Shown: positions 35,349 to 44,293 of the stretch, in pieces | Numbering within the stretch: position 1 is the stretch's first letter | How the letters are laid out: every line of letters starts with the position of its first letter | Notes under the pieces: model-generated | Databases searched by the model: none | What the model was told of the DNA's origin: nothing | The model's input: only the letters and a program-made list of their open reading frames with translations | Source of the DNA: Bradyrhizobium iriomotense | Lineage (GTDB): Bacteria > Pseudomonadota > Alphaproteobacteria > Rhizobiales > Xanthobacteraceae | Reading direction: 5' to 3' | Assembly (NCBI RefSeq): GCF_030160715.1 | Contig: NZ_BSOW01000013.1 | Span: forward strand, 1 to 64,000 | Length of the DNA: 64,000 nucleotides | Program-made: the position numbers and the translations under genes

Positions 35349-35813
35349 ATGACATCGACCACGCGCTCCGCACCGTCGACGGTGCAAGCCGCGACCATCG
35401 TATCATCGTTGCTGACGGTGCAGACGTCGGGCCGCGGCTTCGTCGACCTCACGGCCGAGGCGGCAAAATTCGTGCGCGAACTTCACGCGCGCGAGGGCGC
35501 ATTGACGCTGTTCATCCGTCATACCTCGGCGTCGCTGACGATCCAGGAAAATGCCGATCCCTCCGTGCTCGTCGATCTCGCCACGGCGTTGTCGCGGCTC
35601 GCGCCGGAAAATGCCGGCTGGGTGCATGACACCGAGGGCCCCGACGACATGCCGGCGCACATCAAGACCATGCTGACCGGGACATCGCTCCAGGTACCGG
35701 TCCTGAACGGCGCCCTCGCGCTCGGCACCTGGCAGGCGATCTATCTGATCGAGCATCGTGCGCGGCCGCACCGGCGCGAAATCGTGCTGCAGTTCACCGG
35801 CCAGGCGAACTAA
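35349..35813 (+). CDS. YjbQ family protein (secondary thiamine-phosphate synthase type)
   Basis: A 154-aa UPF0047 protein from ATG 35349. It shows GFVDLTAEAAKFVRELHARE, GALTLFIRHTSASLTIQENA and DDMPAHIKTMLTGTSLQVPV, and ends in EIVLQFTGQAN, all typical of the family. Some members have weak thiamine-phosphate synthase activity; the physiological role is unsettled. Its TAA is fused with the first repeat unit that follows. Confidence 0.9.
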   Translation: MTSTTRSAPSTVQAATIVSSLLTVQTSGRGFVDLTAEAAKFVRELHAREGALTLFIRHTSASLTIQENADPSVLVDLATALSRLAPENAGWVHDTEGPDDMPAHIKTMLTGTSLQVPVLNGALALGTWQAIYLIEHRARPHRREIVLQFTGQAN

Positions 35814-35913
35814 AGCATGATCCGGAAAAGTGTGAAGCGGTTTTCCGAAAAGATCATGCGCAAACAACAACCTAAAGCGCGATGACGATTCATCCTAATC
35901 TCATCGCGCTTTA
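35811..35913. repeat. ~100-bp palindromic repeat (TAAAGC...GCTTTA family), tandem copy 1
   Basis: It starts TAAAGCATGATCCGGAAAAG and ends CATCGCGCTTTA with two stem-loops inside. The TAA is the stop codon of yjbQ. It is directly followed by a second unit with only a few base differences. Confidence 0.92.
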
Positions 35914-36014
35914 GAGCATGATCCGGAAAAGTGTGAAGCGGTTTTCCGAAAGGATCATGCTCAAACAACAACCTAAAGCGCGATGATGATTCATCCCAAT
36001 CTCATCGCGCTTTA
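35914..36014. repeat. ~100-bp palindromic repeat (TAAAGC...GCTTTA family), tandem copy 2
   Basis: It starts AGAGCATGATCCGGAAAAGT and ends CATCGCGCTTTA, in the same orientation as copy 1. The two share nearly the whole unit, differing at a few positions such as GATCATGCGC/GATCATGCTC. Confidence 0.92.
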
Positions 36015-36032
36015 ACCGATACACGCTGACAA

Positions 36033-36064
36033 AACAAAACCGGCCGCGGATTTCGCGGCCGGTT
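36033..36064 (-). terminator. Rho-independent terminator of the MFS gene
   Basis: On the minus strand, AACCGGCCGCG pairs with CGCGGCCGGTT around five bases and is followed by TTGTTTT. It lies 46 bp past the transporter stop. Confidence 0.75.
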
Positions 36065-36109
36065 TGCATTCGGGCTTGCGCCGGCGGCAGGCCGCCGGCA
36101 GCTCCGAGA

Positions 36110-37774
36110 TCAGGTCGCCTTGATGTCGACGTCCTTGGTCTCGGGCAGGAACAGGAAGCCGACCACCGCGGTGATCACCGCGAACGTGATCGGGTACCAG
36201 AGGCCGGCATAGATATCGCCGGTCGAGGCCACGATCGCGAATGCGGTCGCAGGCAGCAGGCCGCCGAACCAGCCGTTGCCGATGTGGTAGGGCAGCGACA
36301 TCGAGGTGTAGCGGATCTTGGTCGGGAACAGTTCGACCAGCATCGCCGCGATCGGCCCGTACACCATGGTGACGAAGATCACCAGGATGAACAGCAGACC
36401 GATGATCGCGGCCACCTGTGGACGGAAGATGTCGAACGGATGCGACATCTTCACGATGCCGGCGTCGCCTGCCTTGGGATAGCCGGCCGCCTGCACCGCC
36501 GCGAGGACCGCCGGGTTGCTGTCCTTGGCGTTGGCGTAAGGAACTTCCTTGCCGTTGACGACGACCTTGACGCCGGAGCCGGCCGCGCCGGGCATCGTCG
36601 CGTACTTGACCGACGACTGGGACAGGAAGGCGCGTGCGGTGTCGCAAGGCGCGGTGAAGACGCGGGTGCCGACCGGGTTGAACAGGTCGCCGCAGCCCGC
36701 GGGATCTGCCCATACCTCGACCTTGCCCGATTCGATCGCTTTTTCCAGCGCCGGGTTGGCGTTGGTGGTGATCATCTTGAAGATCGGGAAGAAGGTCAGC
36801 GCCGCGATCAGGCAGCCGCCGAGGATGATCGGCTTGCGGCCGATCTTGTCGGACAGCGTGCCGAACACGATGAAGAAGCCGGTGCCGAGCAGCAGCGACC
36901 AGGCAATCAGCAGGTTCGCGGTGTAGCCGTCGACCTTGAGGATCGATTGCAGAAAGAACAGCGCATAGAACTGGCCGGTGTACCAGACCACGCCCTGGCC
37001 CATGGTGCCGCCGAGCAGAGCGAGCAGCACGAGCTTGCCGTTCTGCCAGTTGGCGAAGGCTTCCGTCAGCGGCGCCTTCGAGCTCTTTCCTTCGTCCTTC
37101 ATCTTCTGGAAGATCGGCGATTCATTGAGGCGGAGCCGGATCCAGACCGAGACGCCAAGCAAGAGCACCGAGACCAGGAACGGAATGCGCCAGCCCCATT
37201 TGGCGAAGTCGGCTTCGCCGGTTGCGGTGCGGGTGAACAGGATCACCAGCAGCGACAGGAACAGGCCGAGCGTCGCGGTGGTCTGGATGAAGGAGGTGTA
37301 GTAGCCGCGCTTGCCGTTCGGTGCGTGCTCAGCGACGTAGGTCGCTGCACCGCCATACTCGCCACCGAGGGCGAGACCTTGGGCGAGGCGCAGCGCGATC
37401 AGGATCACCGGAGCGGCGAACCCGATCGTCGCGGCGTTCGGCAACAGGCCGACGATGAAGGTCGACAGACCCATGATCAGGATGGTGACGAGGAAGGTGT
37501 ATTTGCGGCCGACGATGTCGCCGATGCGGCCGAACACGATGGCGCCGAACGGGCGCACCAGGAAGCCTGCCGCGAAGGCCAGCAACGCGAAGATGTCACG
37601 GGTCGCCGGCGGATAGTCCGAGAAGAATTGCGCACCGATGATGCCGGCGAGCGAACCGTAGAGGTAGAAATCGTACCATTCGAAGACGGTGCCGAGCGAC
37701 GACGCGAGGATGACGAAACGCTCATCCTTCGTCATGCCGGTCGATCGTACCGACGTTGCAGCCATTGTGGACAT
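36110..37774 (-). CDS. MFS transporter, metabolite:H+ symporter (MHS) family, with periplasmic insertion
   Basis: A 554-aa transporter from ATG 37774 (GGGGAGCG upstream). MHS hallmarks are TVFEWYDFYLYGSLAG at helix 1, the GRIGDIVGRK loop, RLAQGLALGGEYGGA in helix 4-5, and the second-half motif LSDKIGRKP. Residues about 336-452 form a non-membrane insertion after helix 9, containing two Cys (361 and 377). The loop should face the periplasm. The family carries small organic acids, proline or betaine; the substrate here is unknown. Its orientation is divergent from the CrbR-like regulator. Confidence 0.9.
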   Translation of the reverse strand: MSTMAATSVRSTGMTKDERFVILASSLGTVFEWYDFYLYGSLAGIIGAQFFSDYPPATRDIFALLAFAAGFLVRPFGAIVFGRIGDIVGRKYTFLVTILIMGLSTFIVGLLPNAATIGFAAPVILIALRLAQGLALGGEYGGAATYVAEHAPNGKRGYYTSFIQTTATLGLFLSLLVILFTRTATGEADFAKWGWRIPFLVSVLLLGVSVWIRLRLNESPIFQKMKDEGKSSKAPLTEAFANWQNGKLVLLALLGGTMGQGVVWYTGQFYALFFLQSILKVDGYTANLLIAWSLLLGTGFFIVFGTLSDKIGRKPIILGGCLIAALTFFPIFKMITTNANPALEKAIESGKVEVWADPAGCGDLFNPVGTRVFTAPCDTARAFLSQSSVKYATMPGAAGSGVKVVVNGKEVPYANAKDSNPAVLAAVQAAGYPKAGDAGIVKMSHPFDIFRPQVAAIIGLLFILVIFVTMVYGPIAAMLVELFPTKIRYTSMSLPYHIGNGWFGGLLPATAFAIVASTGDIYAGLWYPITFAVITAVVGFLFLPETKDVDIKAT

Positions 37775-38080
37775 CGTGAACTCGCTCCCCGAAAATCGTT
37801 TCCTCGCTCCCCCGGGATGTCCGGACGCAGCCGGACAGCCTCTGGGCTTGCCCCCAAGGTAACATCGCCGTGAAACCGGCCCCAATACGACTTTCGGCCT
37901 TTCGCACTGACGCGTGGCTGACGGGCGCTGGCATGCAATGCCGCGGGGGCCGGAAGATCGGGATTAACCCCTTTGCAGCAAAGGGATAATGTGTGCTTGC
38001 ATGCCACGGCCGCTCGGGGAAGAATTGCCCCGGCGGTGCCCTGACTTGTTGGCCCCGACCATAACGACTGCAAGAGATCG
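37775..38080. other. Intergenic region between divergent MFS and response-regulator genes
   Basis: No gene is seen in these 306 bp. It contains the dyad at 37969-37985, followed by TAATGTG. The region is the promoter area of both divergent genes. Confidence 0.5.
37969..37985. promoter_or_regulatory. Dyad upstream of the CrbR-like response regulator
   Basis: CCCTTT-gcagc-AAAGGG is a perfect dyad with a 5-bp centre. Flanking ATTAAC and ATAAT almost extend it. It lies about 96 bp before the response-regulator start, so autoregulation by this LuxR-type protein is possible. Confidence 0.4.
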
Positions 38081-38752
38081 ATGAACGCTCCCGTAACCCG
38101 CCTCGTCATCGCCGACGATCACCCCCTGTTCCGCGATGCGCTGCGCCAGGCCGTGGCCGGCGTTCTGACCTCGGCGCGGGTCGACGAGGCCGGATCGTTC
38201 GAAGACCTCACCAAGCTCCTGGAACAGGACTCCGACGTCGACCTGGTCCTGCTCGACCTGTCGATGCCGGGAATCTCCGGCTTTTCCGGCCTGATCTATC
38301 TGCGTGCGCAATATCCGGCGATCCCGGTGGTCATCGTCTCGGCGTCCGACGACAGCGCCACGATCCGCCGCTCCCTCGACTTCGGCGCCTCCGGCTTCAT
38401 TCCCAAGCGGTTCGGCGTCGAGACCCTGCGGGACGCCATCCTCAAGGTGATGGCCGGCGACGTCTGGGTGCCGCCGGATACCGACCTCAGCGCTGCCGCC
38501 GATCCCGACATGATGCGCCTGCGCGACCGGCTGGTGACGCTGACGCCGCAGCAGGTGCGGGTGCTGATGATGCTGTCGGAAGGTCTTTTGAACAAGCAGA
38601 TCGCCTATGAGCTCGGCGTCTCCGAGGCGACCATCAAGGCCCACGTCTCCGCGATCCTGCAAAAGCTCGGCGTCGAAAGCCGCACCCAGGCCGTGATCGC
38701 CGCCGCCAAGATCGCCGGCGGCCAGTGGAAGCAGGGCACGCCGACGGGGTAA
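38081..38752 (+). CDS. LuxR/NarL-family response regulator, CrbR-like
   Basis: A 223-aa protein. Receiver: acidic pair in VIADDHPLFRD, phospho-acceptor Asp59 in LVLLDLSMPGISGF, and Lys in GFIPKRFG. The LuxR HTH has LTPQQVRVLMMLSEGLLNKQ and VSEATIKAHVSAILQKLGVE. Its neighbour on the opposite strand, 169 bp downstream, is a hybrid kinase fused to a symporter-like domain. That is the composition of the CrbS/CrbR (acetate switch) pairs, where CrbR activates acetyl-CoA synthetase. The pairing here is inferred from family and location. Confidence 0.9.
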   Translation: MNAPVTRLVIADDHPLFRDALRQAVAGVLTSARVDEAGSFEDLTKLLEQDSDVDLVLLDLSMPGISGFSGLIYLRAQYPAIPVVIVSASDDSATIRRSLDFGASGFIPKRFGVETLRDAILKVMAGDVWVPPDTDLSAAADPDMMRLRDRLVTLTPQQVRVLMMLSEGLLNKQIAYELGVSEATIKAHVSAILQKLGVESRTQAVIAAAKIAGGQWKQGTPTG

Positions 38753-38775
38753 CGCAACTCGCGTATGTCAGATCT

Positions 38776-38885
38776 GTCATCCTGAGGTGCTCGCGTAGCG
38801 AGCCTCGAAGGATGAACGGCCGCGGAAGCAGCCGGGCCGCTCAACCTTCGAGGCCTCCGCTACGCTCCGGCACCTCAGGATGACG
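38776..38885. repeat. Dispersed palindromic repeat (TCATCCTGAGGTGC family)
   Basis: TCATCCTGAGGTGCTCGCGT at the left is mirrored by GGCACCTCAGGATGA at the right, with inner arms GCCTCGAAGG/CCTTCGAGGC. It separates the convergent response-regulator and hybrid-kinase genes, and may terminate both. Confidence 0.8.
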
Positions 38886-38921
38886 GATCTTCTATAAGCA
38901 GGCCACGATCGTTGTCTCGCG

Positions 38922-41900
38922 CTACTCCGCTGCCGCCACCATCTGCTGCGTGCGCCATTGTCCGAGCAGGGCGCGGAGCGACGCCGGCTTCACCGGCTTG
39001 TTCAGCACGGCGATCTTTTCCTCGCGCGCGGCGAGCTGCACGGCCGGGCTGCGGTCGGCGGTGATCAGGATCGCCGGTAGATTGTCGCCGAAGCGGCGGC
39101 GGATGTCGCGGATGGCGGCGATGCCGTTGCCACGGTCGAGATGATAGTCGACGAGCAGGCCCGTCACGTTGCGGCCGGCCGCTTCGATCGCGCTGATCGC
39201 GCCTTCGGGATCGGCGACCGCGATGACCTCGGCGTCCCAGGCTTTCAGCAGCGTGCGCATGCCGTCGAGGATCGCCGCGTCGTTCTCGATGCACACGATC
39301 AGCGCGCCGGCAATCGGTGCGCGCGCGAGCGGCGTGGCGCTGGTCACCGCCGCGGTATGGGTCACCGCCTTCGCGGTCGGCACCGTCACCGAGAACATCG
39401 AGCCGCCGCTTGCATTGGCATCGATGGCGATGCCGTGCTTGAGCACGCGGGCCAGGCGCTCGACGATCGACAGGCCCAGTCCCAGGCCGCGCGCGATCCG
39501 CGCGCCCTGTTCGAGGCGATGGAATTCCTTGAAGATCTCGCCGCGCTTCACGGTGGGGATGCCGACGCCCGTGTCGTAGACGCAGACTTTCAGCGATTGT
39601 CCCTGGCGGTGGCAGCCGACCAGGACGCGTCCGCGCGGCGTATATTTGATCGCGTTGGAGATCAGGTTCTGGAGCAGGCGTCGTAGCAGCAGCCGGTCCG
39701 ATTTGACCGCCAGCGAGCAGGGCATGAAAGTCAGCCGCAAGCCCTTGGCGCGCGCGATCGGCGCGAACTCGATCTCCAGCGACCGCATCAGGTCGCCGAT
39801 CTTGAAGCTCGAGATCGAGGTCGTCATGGCGCCGGCATCCAGCCGCGAAATGTCGAGCAGCGCGCCCAGGATCTCCTCGATCGCCTGGAGCGATTCGTCG
39901 ATGTTCTCGACCAGCCGCGTCTCCTCACCGCCATGCTGGCGCTCGACAAGGCTCGTCGCGTAGAGCCGCGCGGCGTTCAGCGGCTGGAGGATGTCGTGGC
40001 TCGCCGCCGCGAGGAAGCGTGTCTTGGAAATGTTGGCGTCTTCGGCAGTGCTCTTCGCCTGCGCCAGCTCCGAGTTCAGCCGGGTCAGCTCCTCGGTGCG
40101 GTCGCGCACCCGCTTCTCCAGCGTGGCATTGGCGCGCTCCAGCGCCTCCGCTGCCTCGAAGGACGGCGTGACGTCGGTGAAGGTGATGACGAAGCCGCCG
40201 CCGGGCATGCGATTGGTCAGGACCTCGATGACCATGTGGCGGTCGGGAAGACGCTCCAGATAGGGCGCGCTGTCGGTCGTATAGGCGACGAGCCGCCGCG
40301 CCAGCATCGCCTCCTGGTCATCGACTTCCGCCGGATTGCCGGCGCCCATGAATTCCAGGATCTCCCGCAGCGGCGTGCCGAACTGAATGAAGTGGGGCGG
40401 CACGCTCAACAAATCGCCGAACTGCCGGTTCGAGCAAATGAGCTGGAGGTCCTCGTCGAATACGGCGATGCCCTGGCGCACATGGTTCAGCGCGGTCTGG
40501 AGGATCTCGCGGTTGAAATGCAGCGCCGCATGGGAATCGTCGAGCAGTTTTAGCGCGGCTTTTGCGGAAACCGTTCGCTTGCGCAGCAGCAGCGACATCA
40601 CGAGCCGCGAGGAGGCCGCTCCGATCGAGGAGGCGATCATGTGTTCGGCATGCTGCAGCAGCTCGAAATCGGCCGGTGCGCCGGCTTCGAGCCGCACATT
40701 GCGCCGTGCCGCAAAGGCCTCGAAGGAATGCCGCGCGCGATCGGGCCCGAGATATTGCGCGACCGTGCTCTGGATGTCCTGCACGGTGACGGTGGTGCGC
40801 CAGCGGCGGAAATTCGGCGCGATCGGCGCGAGCGTATTGGGAACGAACAGGTCGCCCTGCACGAGCTCGATCGAGCTCGGCTGGCGCGCCAGCGAGAGCA
40901 GGACGTAGGTGAGGATGTTGAGCGACAGCGACCAGGCGACGCCGTGCAGCAGCGGCGGCAGGTCGGCGCCGAACAGCGCCTGCGGCCGCAACGCCTCGAT
41001 GCCGAACGGACCGTGCTGGAGGAGCAGGATGCCTGACGTCGAGGAGTCGAGGAAGCTCGGCAGGAACAGCGTGTAGACCCACACCGCGAAGCCGATCAGC
41101 ATGCCGCCGATGGCGCCGCGCGCGGTGGCGCGCCGCCACAACAGACCGCCGAAGAAGCTGGGCGCAAGCTGGGCGATGGCGGCAAAGGACAGAAGACCGA
41201 TCGCCGCGAGCTGCGTGTTGCCGAGCGCGCGATAATAGAAATAGGCCATCACCATGATGGCGAAGATCGCGAGCCGTCGCGAGCGCAGCAGGAAGTCGAT
41301 GAAATCCGTCGCCCCCGTGCGGCCCTCAGGCCGCCGCTTCAGCACCAGCGGCACCACGAGGTCGTTGGAGACCATGATGGAGAGCGCGACGCATTCCACG
41401 ATCACCATCGCGGTCGCCGCCGACAATCCGCCGACGAAGATGGCCACGCTGAGCAGGTCGCTGCCGCCCTCCATCGGCAGCGCCAGCACGTACATGTCGG
41501 GGTCGACCGCGCCGAACGGGAAGGTCACGAGGCCGGCGAGCGCGATCGGGATCACGAACACGTTGATGGCGACGAGATAGAGCGGGAACAGCCAGCGGGC
41601 GCGACCGACCTCGGCATCGGACGAGTTCTCCACCACGCTGACGTGGAACTGGCGCGGCAGCAGCATGACCGCGCAGAACGACAGCAGCGTCATGGTCAGG
41701 AAGTTGCCGACCGAGGGCGAATAGTTGATGGCGCGCACCGCCTCCGGCGTCCTCATCGCACGCTCGATCAGTTCGTGGGGCGAGAACATCCAGAAGGTGA
41801 CGAAGGCGCCGGCAGCGAGGAACGCCACCAGCTTGACGATGGATTCGGTCGCGACCGCAAGCATCAATCCGTGCTGGTGCTCGGTGGCGTCGGTCTGGCG

Positions 41901-42434
41901 CGTGCCGAACAGCACGGCGAAGGCCGCCATCGTCAGCGTCACCATCAGCGCCATGTCGCCGAGGATCGGGATGTGGGAGAAGGCCTGGTCCTCGCTCAGG
42001 ATGGTTTCGAGCGAGGAGGCGACGGCCTTCAGTTGCAGGGCGATATAGGGCACCGAGCCGATGATCGCGATCAGCGCGACCGTTGCTGCCACCGCCTGGC
42101 TCTTGCCGTAGCGCGCGCCGATGAAGTCGGCGATCGAGGTGATGTTCTGCGCCTTGGCGAGCTGGATCACGCGGCGCAGGATGCCGGTGCCGAACCCGAT
42201 CATCAGGACCGGGCCGACATAGATCGCGAGGAAGTCGGTCGAGGTGCGGGTCGCGAAGCCGACCGAGCCGAAGAAGGTCCAGGAGGTGCAGTAGATCGCG
42301 AGCGAGAGTGGGTAGATCAGGCCGGAGGCACGACCGGCTCGCGCCTGGGAGCGGCGGTCGCCATGGCTCGCCACCAGGAACAAGAAGCCGATATAGCCGA
42401 AGGCGGCTGCGATCACGCCCCAGTCGTGCAGCAT
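38922..42434 (-). CDS. Hybrid sensor histidine kinase fused to a sodium/solute symporter-like domain (CrbS-like)
   Basis: An 1170-aa protein. Residues about 1-500 have many membrane helices with the SSF/SLC5 pattern (GLIYPLSLAIYCTSWTFFGS and FIGARYGKSQ). A STAC-like linker follows (about 570-650), then a PAS domain (LNHVRQGIAVFDEDLQLICS). The kinase core has the H-box FLAAASHDILQPLNAA near residue 814 and the N/G boxes NLISNAIKYTPRG and GVGIPTVKRGEIF. The C-terminal receiver has LLVDYHLDRGNG with Asp near 1096. This is the architecture of CrbS, which senses acetate-related metabolism and controls acs. It is convergent with the LuxR-type regulator at 38081, its probable partner. Confidence 0.88.
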   Translation of the reverse strand: MLHDWGVIAAAFGYIGFLFLVASHGDRRSQARAGRASGLIYPLSLAIYCTSWTFFGSVGFATRTSTDFLAIYVGPVLMIGFGTGILRRVIQLAKAQNITSIADFIGARYGKSQAVAATVALIAIIGSVPYIALQLKAVASSLETILSEDQAFSHIPILGDMALMVTLTMAAFAVLFGTRQTDATEHQHGLMLAVATESIVKLVAFLAAGAFVTFWMFSPHELIERAMRTPEAVRAINYSPSVGNFLTMTLLSFCAVMLLPRQFHVSVVENSSDAEVGRARWLFPLYLVAINVFVIPIALAGLVTFPFGAVDPDMYVLALPMEGGSDLLSVAIFVGGLSAATAMVIVECVALSIMVSNDLVVPLVLKRRPEGRTGATDFIDFLLRSRRLAIFAIMVMAYFYYRALGNTQLAAIGLLSFAAIAQLAPSFFGGLLWRRATARGAIGGMLIGFAVWVYTLFLPSFLDSSTSGILLLQHGPFGIEALRPQALFGADLPPLLHGVAWSLSLNILTYVLLSLARQPSSIELVQGDLFVPNTLAPIAPNFRRWRTTVTVQDIQSTVAQYLGPDRARHSFEAFAARRNVRLEAGAPADFELLQHAEHMIASSIGAASSRLVMSLLLRKRTVSAKAALKLLDDSHAALHFNREILQTALNHVRQGIAVFDEDLQLICSNRQFGDLLSVPPHFIQFGTPLREILEFMGAGNPAEVDDQEAMLARRLVAYTTDSAPYLERLPDRHMVIEVLTNRMPGGGFVITFTDVTPSFEAAEALERANATLEKRVRDRTEELTRLNSELAQAKSTAEDANISKTRFLAAASHDILQPLNAARLYATSLVERQHGGEETRLVENIDESLQAIEEILGALLDISRLDAGAMTTSISSFKIGDLMRSLEIEFAPIARAKGLRLTFMPCSLAVKSDRLLLRRLLQNLISNAIKYTPRGRVLVGCHRQGQSLKVCVYDTGVGIPTVKRGEIFKEFHRLEQGARIARGLGLGLSIVERLARVLKHGIAIDANASGGSMFSVTVPTAKAVTHTAAVTSATPLARAPIAGALIVCIENDAAILDGMRTLLKAWDAEVIAVADPEGAISAIEAAGRNVTGLLVDYHLDRGNGIAAIRDIRRRFGDNLPAILITADRSPAVQLAAREEKIAVLNKPVKPASLRALLGQWRTQQMVAAAE

Positions 42435-42797
42435 TGCTGGGGGCCTCTCCCTTGCATCGCGGCGACAGCCGCGTTCGATCTCATTTTCCGAAGAAAATCT
42501 AGCGCTTAAGCTTGCCGCAAGCGACAGCCATTTTTCCGGGAAGTTTAGGAACTATCATCGTCGTTAAGCCGCGCGGTGTAGTGGACCTCCCTCGCCCCGC
42601 TTCTGGGGTGAGGGGGCTCTCCCCGGGGGGCGGTGGCAGTTGGGAAGCGCAGCACCTCCCAACGTCGTCCTGGCGAAGGCCTGGACCCATCACCACAGGG
42701 AGTGGGTATGGGCACACTGACGGCCGCAGCCTGCTGCAGCAATTCACGGTCGGGGTAATGGTCCTGGCTTTCGCCAGGACGACGGCCAATGCCTTGT
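42435..42797. other. Intergenic stretch with repeat fragments
   Basis: No gene is seen. Pieces of the mosaic repeat are present: ACGTCGTCCTGGCGAAGGCC near 42660 and TGGTCCTGGCTTTCGCCAGG near 42758, together with a CTCCCCGGGG segment near 42617. Confidence 0.55.
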
Positions 42798-44027
42798 TTA
42801 CTCCGCCGCCAGCGACTTCTGGCGCAGGGGCAGGCCGAGGCGGTCCCAGACCTGGAGGAGGGCTTCGGCGAGCTGATCGATCAGGCCGTCGTCGTGATAG
42901 GGCGAGGGCGTGATGCGCAGCCGCTCGGTGCCCTTGGCAACGGTCGGATAGTTGATCGGCTGGATGTAGATGCCGTGCTCTTCCAAAAGCAGGTCGGAGG
43001 CCTGCTTGCACTTCTCGGGATCGCCGACGAACAGCGGCACGATGTGGGTGTCGCTCGACATCACCGGCAGGCCGGCGGCATCGAGGATCGCCTTGACGCG
43101 GGCGGCGCGGTCCTGGTGGCGCTCGCGCTCCCAGCTCGAGGTCTTCAAATGCTTGATCGCGGCGGTTGCGGCCGAGCAGATCGCCGGCGGCAGCGCGGTG
43201 GTGAAGATGAAGCCCGGCGCATAGGAGCGCACGGCGTCGATGATCTGGCCGTTGGCCGCGATGTAGCCGCCGAGGCAGCCGAAGGCCTTCGCCAGCGTGC
43301 CTTCCAGGATGTCGATGCGGTGCATCACGCCGTCGCGCTCGGCGATGCCTCCGCCGCGCGGGCCGTACATGCCGACCGCGTGGACTTCATCTACATAGGT
43401 CATCGCGCCGTATTTCTCGGCGAGATCGCAGATTTTTGCGAGCGGGGCGACGTCGCCGTCCATCGAATAGAGACTCTCGCAGGCGATCAGCTTCGGCCGG
43501 TTCGCACCCGCAGCCTTCAGGAGCGCTTCGAGATCGGCGAGATCGTTGTGGCGGAATACGACCCGTTCGCAGCCGGACTGGCGGATGCCCTCGATCATCG
43601 AATTGTGGTTGAGCTCGTCCGACAGGATCAGACAGTTCGGGATGAGCTTTGCGATGGTCGCAATACCCGTCTGGTTCGAAACATAGCCCGAGGTGAACAG
43701 CAGCGCCGCTTCCTTGCCGTGGAGATCGGCGAGCTCGGCCTCGAGCTGGACCAGCGGATGATGGGTGCCGGCAATGTTGCGGGTGCCGCCGGCGCCGGTG
43801 CCGACCCGGGTCGCGGTCTCGACCATGGCGCCGACCACCTTCGGGTGCTGGCCCATGCCGAGATAGTCGTTGGAGCACCAGATCACGACGTCGCGCTTGC
43901 CCTTGGGCGAGTGCCACACCGCATGCGGAAACCTGCCGGCCATGCGCTCGAGATCCGCGAACACGCGATAACGCCGTTCGGCGTGGAGGCGGTCGAGGGC
44001 GGAGGAGAAGTACTGGCTGTAATCCAT
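42798..44027 (-). CDS. hemA: 5-aminolevulinate synthase
   Basis: A 409-aa PLP enzyme of the Shemin (C4) type used by alphaproteobacteria. It begins MDYSQYFSSALDRLHAERRY; the glycine-rich GTGAGGTRNIAGTHHPLVQL is clear, and the PLP Lys lies in LEGTLAKAFGCLGG. The Asp/His of the cofactor site is in YVDEVHAVGMYGPRGGG. It condenses glycine and succinyl-CoA to make ALA, starting heme synthesis. A perfect FixK/FNR box lies 140 bp upstream, matching the known oxygen control of hemA in Bradyrhizobium. It supports the heme-requiring aa3 oxidase made elsewhere in the window. Confidence 0.97.
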   Translation of the reverse strand: MDYSQYFSSALDRLHAERRYRVFADLERMAGRFPHAVWHSPKGKRDVVIWCSNDYLGMGQHPKVVGAMVETATRVGTGAGGTRNIAGTHHPLVQLEAELADLHGKEAALLFTSGYVSNQTGIATIAKLIPNCLILSDELNHNSMIEGIRQSGCERVVFRHNDLADLEALLKAAGANRPKLIACESLYSMDGDVAPLAKICDLAEKYGAMTYVDEVHAVGMYGPRGGGIAERDGVMHRIDILEGTLAKAFGCLGGYIAANGQIIDAVRSYAPGFIFTTALPPAICSAATAAIKHLKTSSWERERHQDRAARVKAILDAAGLPVMSSDTHIVPLFVGDPEKCKQASDLLLEEHGIYIQPINYPTVAKGTERLRITPSPYHDDGLIDQLAEALLQVWDRLGLPLRQKSLAAE

Positions 44028-44166
44028 CGGCAGACCTGCGGCGGAACTTGAGGGCCCAAGCGGCTCATCTTCTTAGAGCTTTTCCAGCTCTAATGTCCAT
44101 GCGCCCGCCGTATCGGGCTGCGCGGCGAGCGTGGCCTTCTCGATAACCGACCCGTGGCAGAAAAAG

Positions 44167-44180
44167 TTGATTTGGATCAA
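44167..44180. promoter_or_regulatory. Perfect FixK/FNR box upstream of hemA
   Basis: TTGATTTGGATCAA matches TTGAT-N4-ATCAA exactly. It lies 140 bp upstream of hemA, with no other gene start nearby. Microaerobic control of hemA through an FNR-type site is known in Bradyrhizobium, so this is well supported. Confidence 0.8.
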
Positions 44181-44293
44181 CCGGCTGGCGCCGCCGGCGA
44201 GACGACGTGTGCGGTGCATCGAAGGGGCCGCTTGGACATTTTGTCCGCGCCGCGTCGCCGTTCACGATCGCAATATTGGCCGAGGCTTTACGT

